A DNA stretch of 64,000 nt, taken from assembly GCF_037975245.1 (NCBI RefSeq), contig NC_092577.1, positions 14,005,013 to 14,069,012 of the forward strand. The letters run 5' to 3'. Each line of letters opens with the position of its first letter. The stretch's first letter is position 1. Positions 37,048 through 48,200 of the stretch are shown here, in pieces. A model generated the notes under the pieces. The model saw nothing but the letters and a program-made list of their open reading frames with translations, did not search any database and was not told the origin of the DNA. A program made the translations under genes and the position numbers. The stretch comes from Apostichopus japonicus (Eukaryota > Echinodermata > Holothuroidea > Aspidochirotida > Stichopodidae).

Positions 37048-37055
37048 TGACGTCA
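37048..37055. promoter_or_regulatory. CRE-like palindrome TGACGTCA
   Basis: Perfect CREB/ATF consensus. It may mark a promoter for the minus-strand candidate exon; function not shown. Confidence 0.3.
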
Positions 37056-38407
37056 TATACGTCGGAAGGTAGGCCCTACCTATAATAGGAGACCGCAAGC
37101 CGATTTCCAAAGTATACATCTAAAACTTGTTAAATATCCAATCGAACATTTTCTGTTCGATCAAGTAAAATTCAGAAAAATGATAAGTCCTTCATATAAG
37201 TTACTTTTTGGCTTATTTTGTTTCAAGTCTAAAGCCCGTCAATATTTAAATTCGAGGTAGTGTATAAGGCCTATTTCTGAAAGAAATCGACGTAATGTGT
37301 ATGGGATTGAGAGCATATATATATACATAGGAGATTTCTGAAACATATCTTCAGAGAAATTTCTTTTCGATTTTTTCCTGGTACACCACTGATAAAAAAT
37401 TAGACTGAATAATGATAGATTCGGCTATTTTAGATCAAAATGCTGTATAGCCTGTATTGCTCGACAATGGTGGCCCGACCTGCATAGATGGAACTTCTCA
37501 AACACGTACAACGTAAACCATGACACCGTAGGATATACTATACGTAAAAACTGTTCTGAAACTGTTGTAAGACTGCAACGAATTACATATTGGTAGCGAC
37601 GAGTATCGGTAGGGATTCCAACCTTTAATCTTTTTTTTAGTAACTATAAATTACTATTCGTAACAATGAATTATTAATTTTATATAAATATCTCAATACT
37701 TGCAGTGGCGTAGCTACGGGGGGGCCTGGGGGGCCGGCCCCCCATGAAATCGGCTGCCCCCCTGGCCCCCCCCACTGGGAATGGGGTAAAAAAAATTGTA
37801 AAAAAAAAAATTGTAAAAAAAAACTCATCAGTGGGATTCACTAATATTTTTTGTTCAATAATTTGGGAAATAGAGTTACACAATTTTCTCGTCTGCATCT
37901 GGCAGAATAAGAATAATACAATATCTGTAGTAATCATGAGAATGGTCATACAGCATGGCATGGCAATGGTCGATGCGACGGTTGCTACCATACACCACGA
38001 ACCTTGTGCATGTGCTGCGCGATATCGATATCTACCAATACATGTTATCGGTCATCGATTGGCACAAAAACCCAGATTCTGATGACAGCTGCCTCAAGAA
38101 ATCCAATAAATGGCCTAATTAGCACCGAGCCACCAATGTGGACCATTACCGAAACATCGATGCGTGTTAGTCTTCCATCCCCTTCCTCTAATGCTATTTA
38201 AATCCACATGTGGGCATTTCCTGCAAACCTACCGGTAGCCAACAGGGGTTTGAGTTGGGAGAAAGGCCTTGACACCTTGAAACAACAAATGATGCCAACC
38301 ATAGGCGTACGAGGCGGGAGGTGCAGGGGGGCAGACTGCCCCCTAAATTTCCAGAGGACAAGAAATTCGGGCAAAAGTCCTGAAAAATTCGGGCAGCCTA
38401 AGAGGAG

Positions 38408-38410
<3 letters not shown>

Positions 38411-38460
<50 letters not shown>
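38411..38460. repeat. (TA)n microsatellite inside element B
   Basis: Pure TA run of about 50 bp. Confidence 0.95.
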
Positions 38461-38464
<4 letters not shown>

Positions 38465-38648
38465 TGCAGTAGCTTGCCCGAATCTTTTTCAAATTTTTGC
38501 CCGACAATTCCATGAGTTTCTTTATTTAGCATCATGATGCCCGAATATTTCCGTGTAACACCACCGTAAGCGCAGTTCATCTGGGCTACCACGCTTTTTG
38601 CACGATCAATTTTTTTTTCCTTCTAACTAGTCAATTGTATACCTGGAC

Positions 38649-39303
38649 CAAGGGCGGCGGAACCGGGGGGCACAGGGGGCACGTGCCCCTCCCCCACTTT
38701 TCTTCAGGTTAGAAATGTGCCTTTTTCTACATAAAACTTGAGGTGCCTCAAGTTAGCAAGAGGCCATGGAACCAGAATGAACACTCGGGAAGGGCCGTTT
38801 CCGGCCATCTGAGGGGTTTGTAAAACCAAAAATTTTCTAAAAGCACGCTCCGCGCCAACTGATGGTGGCGCTCCGCTGAGATAGCCGTGCATACAACTTT
38901 GCAAATCCTGGCTAAGCCCGTGATTTTTAACGAATTTCTGTGATATCAAACTCAAAGCATTTTCGAATGGAAAAAATTTGTTAAGATATTAACAAGAAAA
39001 AACTCTAATTCGGAAGATTCCTACATTAGCAACTAGCAAGATTTCACCTCATTTTGTCTCAAAAGAAAACTTGTTCCTTGTTTCCCAATTTGCGCATTGG
39101 ATAGTGCAGTGCTAGTATGCATATTTTGCTTGAGGGAGGGGGGGGGCGTTGATGGAGTGATGTGTATACACAAATAAGATAATACAATAAGAGTTATAAA
39201 GGGTACTAAATATAACGCTACATCATTCCAATCGAATTTCTGCAAAGTGCCCTTTGATGTCGGTGCCCCCCCCCCCAGATTAAAAGTGCTCCCGCCGCCT
39301 TTG
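38649..39303 (+). mobile_element. hAT-like element C, nested in B
   Basis: Ends CAAGGGCGGCGGAA and CTCCCGCCGCCTTTG, with flanks ACCTGGAC and ACCTGGAT (7 of 8). A second copy, inverted, is element D at 51695-52308. The two copies align over nearly their whole length. Confidence 0.9.
38791..38886 (+). repeat. Shared hairpin module, copy M2
   Basis: GTTTCCGGCCATCTGAGGGG, CCAAAAATTTTCT, then CGCGCCAACTGATGGTGGCG and CTCCGCTGAGATAG. In element C. Confidence 0.9.
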
Positions 39304-39707
39304 ACCTGGATATCCCCGACATGAGTGTATAAAAGAAACATTTTCTTTTTCATGGATGGTGGGGGGGGGGGGGTGTCTACAAGCCTAGAAGTACAGGTTT
39401 ATTATATTCTTTGTTATATTTTATACTTTTTTGTGAGACAAATTGCAGTCTCACCCGACACAGCGACATTATCCCGCCTACGTGTCGTTGAACAATGTTT
39501 TTCTGGAGGTAGCTGAGTACTGTGTTAAAATAATAAATGTAACTAAATATAGCAGCTTAAAAAATATACTGTCCCATTTTTCCCCTTCAAAGTGATGTTA
39601 CAATTTTTTCTTCTTCTAATTTACCAAATTTTTGGGGAACTGTAAATTTCTAAAACGTGAGATTATAAAATAAAGAATGTTTAGATGCAACTTGCAAGGC
39701 CTCAGTA

Positions 39708-39800
39708 GTGCCGTTTCCGGCAATCTGAGAGGCATTGTGTGCCAAAAATGTTCTTGTTCGCTACGCGCCAACCGATGGTGGCGCTCCGCTTAGATAGTGT
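39708..39800 (+). repeat. Shared hairpin module, copy M3
   Basis: CGTTTCCGGCAATCTGAGAG, CCAAAAATGTTCTTG, CGCGCCAACCGATGGTGGCG, CTCCGCTTAGATAGT. In element B. Confidence 0.9.
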
Positions 39801-39995
39801 CACGGGAACTTTCGGGCACAAAAAGTTCTGCCCCCCCCCCCAAACTGAAATGGTCCCGTACGCCTTTGATGTCAACTTCACTCAAGTTAAAAGTCTGGCT
39901 GAGTTGGCAAGGCCAGTCAGCATGAAAGAGAATTTTTTTTTTGCATTTCTGTCACCAAAGTTGCACATCTTTTTGGATGCTATTTTGCCTCACAG

Positions 39996-40087
39996 GTGCC
40001 ATCTCCTTCGATCTGGGGGGTGCTGAAATCTCAAATTTTCTCTGTACGCTCCGCGCCAACCAAGGTGGCGCTCCACTCAGATAGTAA
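39996..40087 (+). repeat. Shared hairpin module, copy M4
   Basis: GATCTGGGGGG, CAAATTTTCTCTGTACGC, CGCGCCAACCAAGGTGGCGC, TCCACTCAGATAGT. In element A. Confidence 0.88.
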
Positions 40088-40170
40088 CCTCCGCCCCCCC
40101 CCCACACAAGAAAGAACAGCCCCCCATGGCCCCCCACTCAAAAAATCCTAGCTACGCCACAGAATACTTG

Positions 40171-43100
40171 TCATATCCATGTGGTGTGTTTGGGTACCCC
40201 CCCCCTTTTTCAAGGCTCACAGAAAACTCCAAAGTAGTCATTTTTTAGCACAGCCTTGCGTTAAGACCTCATTATAGACCTCCTGGTTGCAGGTTTAGTC
40301 TAAGTTTAGTCTAAGTAGGCCCTATATATGCCTCAGAATACATTACGATGTCTAAAATTATTTGGTGGAGGATCGAGAGAGGGGGAGGGGGTGGGGTGGG
40401 TGGGGGATATCTGAGCAATCACATTGTGGGTTTGGGATCGGGTGTGTCAGTTGTGAGTCATACATACGTTGGCAACACTGATTTGTAAAAGCAATTTAAA
40501 AATATAATAAATGTAATGTCAAATTATATACTTAATCCTTTCTTCTGAAAAGTGAGGGGACGGGGAAGTAAGACCGGGAGGGCCCGTTTTCCTGTACCAC
40601 TGGCAATTTTGAATACGAACACATTCACTTAAGGAAATCTATACATTAAAAATATGGTTTACGATATCTTAACAAATTAGATTAAATCATCAAAGTTGAT
40701 AAGGAAACTATTATAAAATGGCGGAAAAATTAATTAAAAGAGTTTACCGCCGACACTGATAACGTGACATTTCTGTAAAGGACAGAGTTATTCCTTTTAT
40801 CTCTTCTTAGTGAAACGTCATGTCAACTTGATTTGAACCTCCCTGTTGTGCGAATTCAGGCGATATTCATAAATTAATAAGTTCTAAACTTTAGGCCCGC
40901 GGAGGAGGGGCTGTATAGTTCAATCCGACACGCGGAAGAAAACAAATAATGGATTTATAAGTAATGATATAGCTCTAATAGGGGTCAAGACCCTTTTTAA
41001 TATTTAGACTTTTACATGGAAGCCTATGTTGAAGACTGCATTTACGGGACATGGGTACCTGATGCCATAGGCGCACATGCACTAACTTCAAGTTCCCTAT
41101 AAATTAAAGAGATCTGATGTGATCAAGACAAGACTGCATGTGTCTATGCATACAGTAATAGCACATGATTACCGTACATTTCATGTTTACCTGTTTCTCA
41201 GTGTAGGAGTACATCTACAAGGCGTAGATCCAGATGGAAGGGTTAAAACATTAAGCCACATTGAAATCAACACTTTTTTTAAAACTATAATCATCATTTC
41301 TCATGTAAAGAAAGAAATGTACTCTTTGGCACAAGAATATCCATAACATGGGGGGGAGGGGGGTTGATTGCATGGGCCATACGTACCCCAGTAAAATGTT
41401 GGGAGACACATACCCCCCCCCCCCCCACGGAATCTTCGCCAATGCCCATAGCACCAACGAAATATAAAGACACAATCATGCGAAGTCTTACGATGATACA
41501 GAACTATAACAACATGAAGTAGGGAAGACCAATTCACCCAAAACGCCCTCTAATTAGCTGTATATCATACGCAGAGCTCTGGTCTTGCGCACCGCTCAAT
41601 GACTTACGTCAGCTATACACATCACTGCCTCACTCCTTAACAGGCTATGCAATAAATGTGCAAACATTTGAAGGAATGGAAAGTTGTTAAATTCCTGTAA
41701 TTGCAGAGAATCTGTAAAGAGTGAACTAGAAACGAATATAACGTCAGACCCTGTTACACCCTCCTGAGGGGTGCATGGGGGGGGGGGACCTTCAGTAGGA
41801 AAATGCCGGTATTTCAAAAAGAAATGGAAAAGCTACGGTTGACGTTTTTGACAAAAAAAGGTTTTCTTTGATAAAGGGTCAACGGTTGCTGAGGGGATTA
41901 CTTGTTGCAGACTGTATTATTGACGTTTACTTGTGTATAGGAGCCGACAGAATACTATAACCATAATATAGAGAAAATGAGCGGCACAAATGCAACAGAT
42001 AGAAGGATGCGGGAGGGGGGTTACCGGGAAGACCCGGTGAGTGATTTTCTCATCTGGGCGGGGTGGGGGGTGAGTAAGGTTTATTAAAGCGGGACTTGAC
42101 TTTTGTATAACCTGATCGAGGTGTGATAAGTTTAGGATGACAGGGTCAGCACAGCTGAGCTAAAGCAATCGTGCGATTATTCAGAAATTCTGTCACTTTT
42201 AGCCAACGTGTTTGAATGACTGCCTTTTCGTAAGTTTTTATTCGATTTGGCAGAAATTTCGTCCGTGGTTTGTGTGAGTCAAGTTTGTGTAAAAGCGTTT
42301 ATAGTTTATCAATTTGAAGGTCATTTTAGGTCACGGGGAGTCATTTTCTGAAAAAAAAAAGTAAATATATACTAGCCTTTGTCCAAATTTGCTGAAATGT
42401 CGTGGATATAACGTTTTAATGGTGGTGAACCAAAGGTGTTCAGTAAAAAAATATTGTTGTCGTCATGTGAGGGCCAAAAAAAGCGTCCCCTGTAAAGTTT
42501 TTAGTTATGATAAAATGTAGGCTATATACGGATAAAATGCAAATGATTATAAATTTGTTTTTCAATGTTTTAATATTCATGACCAGTATGCGTTTTGGTG
42601 TGAAGAGCAAAATGTCTTCTATCTTAATATTCCCGTCATTTTGGGAATAATTACACCCTTGGAAGACTTGATCAAGTCAAATGTTTACTTGGTATTCAGG
42701 TGTATTATGTAGTTCGATGTCATCTCTGTAAGAGGACTACTAAGTAGTTTTGCAATTTGACTGTTTTCAACTGAGTTTCTGTGTGGAATACGACATGTAA
42801 GAATGACCTATAATGTTGGAGCTGATTCCGATTTCTGCTCTTTACCGTTTCTCTGTGGTACGTCAAATGTCAACAAGTTGCAAGTCCGTCTAATATTGTT
42901 CGTTGGCACTTTTGGGTTAACACAATTGAAACGTGGTATCCACAACATTTTAGCAGATTTAGCAGAGGAATACTTTTTTTTACGAGTTCCTTCTATTGTT
43001 GCATGAATGAAAACTACGAAGTGCATATACTGTTGGTTCTTTGTATTTTACAATGGGCCCAATGAAAACCGTTGAAATCAGTCCATGTCGGGAAATACGG

Positions 43101-43364
43101 TAGTCACCGGATTGCAGAGATTCGTGGAAATTCATTTCTGAAATGTGTGATTTGAAACACTGGTTATTGATCGTACCCGCCATGCTATAATCATGTGTCG
43201 CATTTATCATTGGTTATTTCAATTAAAAGTTATCTTTATGTCTTTAAAAAAAATGTTTACAACTCTCCAACATTGTAACACACTACGGTATATGTCTGCT
43301 ATAAGAAGGAGCACGTAGAATCATAAGGCAAGGAAGAACGGATATGGGAGGAAAGGAAATGACA
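40171..43364. other. Intergenic DNA with no gene recognised
   Basis: Contains poly-G and poly-C runs (40380-40410, 41351-41365, 41413-41427, 41776-41790, 42012-42075) and several short ORFs without recognisable domains. Confidence 0.5.
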
Positions 43365-43372
43365 CCATTATC

Positions 43373-43736
43373 CAGTGGCGTAGGAAGGTACTTTTGAGTG
43401 GGGGGGGGGGCTGAAGACTGATGGCCGGCCTGGGGGAGGGGTCTAAGGGGAGGGGAAATTTTTTGCATTTCCAGGTGGCCTCAGATGCAATTTGGTGCAA
43501 TATAGCACACTTCAACACCCACTCACCCAACACCCAATTTTGTAAATAATTTTGCATTTTCACCTGGCCTTAGATGCAACTTGGTGCTCCAAATGATATT
43601 TTTTTCTCATTTGGAAATGAAAAAAGGGATTTCTGACTTGCGAAGCGGAGGGGGGGGGGGCGGAATGATACTTCCGCCCCCATACTTTTCACTGGGGGGG
43701 GCTGGCGCCCCCAGCCCTCCGGTTCCTACGCCCTTG
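43373..43736. mobile_element. 364-bp hAT-like element F with perfect 8-bp target duplication
   Basis: Ends CAGTGGCGTAGGAA and TTCCTACGCCCTTG. CCATTATC flanks both sides (43365-43372 and 43737-43744). Contains two diverged copies of GCATTTCCAGGTGGCCTCAG and GATGCAATTTGGTGC. Lacks the hairpin module. Confidence 0.93.
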
Positions 43737-43744
43737 CCATTATC

Positions 43745-44800
43745 CATTCTATGTCTTATATTTTTCGCTCAAACAAATGGATAAACTGCTCAGAAATAAT
43801 GCGAATCAAAACAAATTTCTCAAATAGAAACTTAGCTGTGCTTCTGCAGCGTTGTTGCTCCTGTTTGAGATATATTGTTATAGAGTTGTTGGCTTAGGTT
43901 TGTTATGAAACTGACAGAGAGAGAGAGCGGGGTGGGGAGGGGAGGGGAGGGGTGCATGCGCAGCACGAGTGCTTATTATAATAACTGTGGATTTTCAGGG
44001 CATATACGCAAGGTACACGAAAGATAAAACGGCAGATTTCAGTTTTACGGTTAATTCTTAGGCCAGACTTCACATTTGGCAAAGCAAACTATATATTTGT
44101 TGGTGGGGATTTTTCCTCCGATTTAACATGTACAAGCAAGAGATTAATGATATTATGATTTGATTTCAAATTTACTTCGTTCAAATAAAAATTGCATGTC
44201 AGTATCTTAATAACACATTGAAACAGATAATTGGAAAACTTAAAGAAACGTGATTGACTTTCAATTCATCACTTGAAATGGAACAAGCAATAATCGCGCA
44301 ATCTCTGCAATATAGCAGATGATCGAATGTCTTCGCCGCATCGCAACAAAAAAGTTTTCATAATAGAAGAAAACTGTTTTTTGTGGTAAACTATAATATG
44401 AAATCAGCTGCCACAAAGAGCTATTTTTGGTAATCATCTATGGGTAATGTTTAAGTGTTGGAATTTTAAAATAGTGGCCCGATATTGTTACCGATTTTAA
44501 ACATTGATATGTGAAGGTAATTATATCTGCTCTGATGAAGAATCCCGTCAATACACCTTTTTTCTCCAGTTTCGACGTTTCTCAAGACGGGAGAAAGTAC
44601 CCAAAACTGTTATTTTAAGATTTAATGTTTCGCAAAGCTCGTGCTTTTCAATATCAATTAAAAAAACATATGACGGTGTGATGTCTTTCCTTAGCTTCCG
44701 TACTTAATAAGGCGCCCAACAAGTTCGTCAGCCGTCATTTCATTGGGTAAAACCTAAACGTGCGGCCATTTTTTATCTTGTATCCAATTAAATCAAGGCT
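43745..44800. other. Upstream flank of BAG3, no feature recognised
   Basis: Mostly AT-rich, with a GA/G-rich tract at 43915-43950. An ORF at 44504-44707 has no known domain. Confidence 0.45.
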
Positions 44801-44845
44801 GACGATCTATGGGCGGAGCTTGTGAACAAAAACAACAAAGTCTGT

Positions 44846-44853
44846 TTCAAGAA
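44846..44853. promoter_or_regulatory. Heat-shock-element core TTCAAGAA upstream of BAG3
   Basis: An inverted pair of nGAAn units about 220 bp before the BAG3 ATG. BAG3 genes are known HSF1 targets. Confidence 0.4.
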
Positions 44854-44957
44854 CTTACGAGTGCTTTCTACACACATTCCCTGACATTGTGACTGTTGAT
44901 TTTTAATTGACATACGTACGTGTGTAGGTTGTACGAATACTAATTGAGTTGAGTGCC

Positions 44958-44977
44958 AGAACATTCCTGTACATTCT
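44958..44977. promoter_or_regulatory. Gapped heat-shock element upstream of BAG3
   Basis: AGAACATTCCTGTACATTCT: units GAA and TTC in correct 5-bp register, a one-unit gap, then TTC. It may fall in the promoter or the 5' UTR since the transcription start is unknown. Confidence 0.4.
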
Positions 44978-45073
44978 AGCAAGGGATTTTCTCGATAATT
45001 GGGATGATTCGAAGTTGCTGGAATACATTTTAACGTGGAATATTGGAATAAAAACACGGATAATCGTAGAACT

Positions 45074-45253
45074 ATGAATACTACTAAACCAAAAGTTAGA
45101 GAAGTCACAACCGAAGATCCTTTACCGTCTGGTTGGGAAATGGTTATTCACCCCGACAACGGTTGGCCAGTGTTCGTAAATCATAATACCAAGACAACTA
45201 GTTTTACAGATCCAAGACCTGCAAAGTCAGTTAATAATAGTAGACCTGCAGAG
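45074..45253 (+). CDS. BAG3: BAG3 exon 1 (WW domain)
   Basis: The start is the first in-frame ATG after the upstream region; a GTG at 45035 is not needed. Encodes 60 residues, donor GTAAGC at 45254. Trp21 and Trp31 are present and the position of the second signature Trp is Phe44 (TTT). Confidence 0.9.
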
Positions 45254-48200
45254 GTAAGCTACATCATTCTCTTACTGCCCTTGCTTATGTGTTTGTAAGT
45301 GTGATAAGGAAACAGCTATTGGAATTTGGCAACATGAAGAAATTGTTGCCCATATTTAGCCTAGGCTAGTATAGGGCTATACTATTTGTACACTAAGTGA
45401 TTAGGACTTACACCATGGAGGTAGTGGGTACTTTATTGTGCAGTACTAGCAATTTTTATTTCAGTACCAAAGAACATCTAGGCAGGACTCAACTACTGTA
45501 TTCAAGTGAAATTATTGTGCAGCATTCGTGATTCTTCATCCTATCTTAGAAACTTGTTCCAAGCTGCAAGGTAAAAAGAAAGATTTTCAAAGAACGTAAT
45601 TTAAGTCAACATTAAACAGGCGGGACCTAAGACAAACATGAAACAAATTTAGACAAAACTGCACAGGTTCAGTGGCAGTTTTTACCAGAGCCTGGCAGCC
45701 ATAACAGCCAATGAACAAGTAATAAGTGCGATGTATATCAGATGTGAAACTGTTATTGAGAAAAAAAAAAAAACCAAAGGTTACTTGCTGAAAAATTCCT
45801 GGAGAAAATGCCAAAATTTATATATATTTTATCAACCACTATATCAACTTCGCATGTATGGAGGGGACATTCCAAGGTTGCTAACCATGTAGTAAAATTT
45901 TGTCATCAAAAGATGAAAACATGGATAAGAAGCAACATCATAGTTTTGCATTTCACACTTGTTCACTAACATGCATAGGTATAAAGGCTTTGATCTCAGT
46001 CATGAATTTTGGTGATCGTTCATCAATCACTTTGGCAGTTACAAAAATATTCGTAGGTCACCGGGGCCTAAATAATTACCATTTAACTTGACTGTACAAA
46101 CTCAATTCAACGTCATTATGTTGGTTTTGCTGAATCACGATGAAGGAAACATTCAGGTTTTATTTGTAAGGTAATATTTGAGAAATATGGCAATGTTATG
46201 GAGTATCAAATAATACCATTATTCGTGAAAAATATGTTGTTAATGACTCAACGGTTTTAGCATATAGGGCTTAATGATCGTTTGAATCGGATACGTTTGG
46301 TAGTTCTATAACACTCAGTACTATACAAGCATAAATACACGAAGCCTATACTGGCATACACACTTATAATAGCCTATACAAAACTGTGTGCACGAAGTCG
46401 ACACAATAGTCATTAACAAACAAACTTAAACTTGAATCGATTGTTGATGCCTGGTATCTTTAGTCCAGAACAAGTTACCCGTGAAACTTAATCCTTATTC
46501 AAAACGAAATGTCATTCATCTTGGTCACTAAGGAAGTCCATTGTCCACACCAATGATGTCATAGATGGCCCTCCTCCAGGGGCGGCGATCTGTTTCAAAT
46601 ATTGGGGGGGACATTTGCTTGGATGCAGGCCAATTACTATCAAAGCGGAGCGCCACCATTGGTTGGCGCGCAGCGTACAAGAAAATTTCTGGTTTTGATA
46701 GCCCCCCAGATCACCGGAAATGGCACTTCTCGGGCTTGAAAATGACCAACCAGATGTACACTTTTGCCTGAGAACCAAGTTTTTCCTAATAGTTTTTTTT
46801 TCATTCATAAACTTTTTTCAAGATTGTCACCAGTCACACATCATGTTCGACCTCATTGCATCTCCTGTGGATCATTGCTTTTGTAGGTAATTCTACGTAA
46901 CGCTACACAATACCCGTCAGCCCCACTTTTCAAGGTTTTAAGCCCATTATTTGTTCAGAATTTGAATAATAAATTCACTTCAAAACATACCCATAATGTT
47001 GCACAACATTTCATCTATTGACAACCAATATAGAAAAACCCCCCTCAACCCCTAATAGACCGGTCAAAATTGCACGAGTAGAGGGAAATATGATGAATGT
47101 TGGTCAAGGAATTTTCGAAAATTCAGACACAGTTAAATTATTGGTGTACAAATATTAAAACCTCTTATAACGGCTACTATAAAACTTCGATATCATAAAA
47201 AATACCAAAAAAGTATGCTCGAGGGGGAGGGCGGTCTCCACCCTTCACCCCCCCCCCCCTCCCTTGGCTACGCACCTGCGGTTAGAAATCTTGTAGGAAA
47301 CAGGCCAAATGGAAACCCAGTGAACCCATATCGATGTGGATCATATATATGATTGCGTACTTACACTCATACACAAGATGCAAACCAAATTTCATTACGG
47401 ATGCAGTCCGTCTAGCTATTCATTTCGAGAAAAAAAGTAAAAACTACTTTCGGTCATATATAGTAACAAATTGTGACACGGTTAGACAGGCGCCTTGCGA
47501 GGAATTTGCCAAGGGAGGGGCAAAGCTTGTACCCAGACTTTCTAATTGTAGCGCCACCATAAGTTGTAGCGAAGCGCAAAAGAAAATTTTCGCCAAAAAT
47601 GCCTCCCAGATCGCTGGAAATGGCACTTTCCAGGCCTTGTAAGTTGCATCTTAGCATTTTCTATTTTGAAATTACTAGCGATATCATAAAAAAATACAAA
47701 ACATATGCTTAAAAAAAACTATGCCACCAAATATTGGGGGGGATATTAGATACTATATCCCCCCACCTAAAATATTGGGGGGGACATGTCCCCCCCGTCC
47801 CCCCCATGATCGCCGCCCATGCCCTCCTCATTAAATCTGAGTCTCAGCTGAGAGCTGATCACCCAAGTGTAACTAAGCTGAAGACGTGAACAATAGCCTG
47901 GCGAGCGCACGCCGTCATGACGGCGATTAGATTTGGCAATGGTCCCTTATTTAGACTGTATAAGCAGGAAAATTAATGCACTGTACGTAAAATAAACAAC
48001 TGCGTTTAGTTTTATAATCAGTTCCTTGATGCAGGCAGACTGGGGGGGGGGTAGCAACTTCAGCTTCATAACATACATCATACTGAATATAACATCTGAC
48101 TCCTGTCACTCCCCCCCCACCCCCCCAACCCCCGCCCTTCTCCAAATCTCATATCTGTGTCAGGGTCCCTAACAAGGGCATCCAAGACTGAACACATGTT

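Larger units (their letters stand above)
38300..39868. mobile_element. hAT-like element B, nested in A
   Basis: Ends CATAGGCGTACGAGG and GTCCCGTACGCCTTTG. Flanks ATGCCAAC and ATGTCAAC match at 7 of 8. Contains a (TA)n run at 38411-38460, element C, and module M3 about 68 bp from its right end. Confidence 0.82.
37703..40162. mobile_element. hAT-like element A (outer layer of a nested stack)
   Basis: Ends CAGTGGCGTAGCTA and TAGCTACGCCACAG, flanked by a perfect 8-bp duplication AATACTTG (37695-37702, 40163-40170). 2460 bp including nested elements B and C. No transposase recognised. Module M4 sits about 75 bp from the right end. Confidence 0.92.
46577..47821. mobile_element. hAT-like element E, full length 1245 bp, perfect 8-bp target duplication
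   Basis: Ends CAGGGGCGGCGATC and GATCGCCGCCCATG. CCCTCCTC lies on both sides (46569-46576 and 47822-47829). Contains modules M5 and M6, both on the minus strand. A truncated inverse copy is at 1108-1894. No transposase recognised. Confidence 0.93.

Noticed and set aside
39739-40026. 95-codon ORF across the hairpin module
   Set aside because: The frame is not kept between the seven module copies, so conservation is at DNA level.
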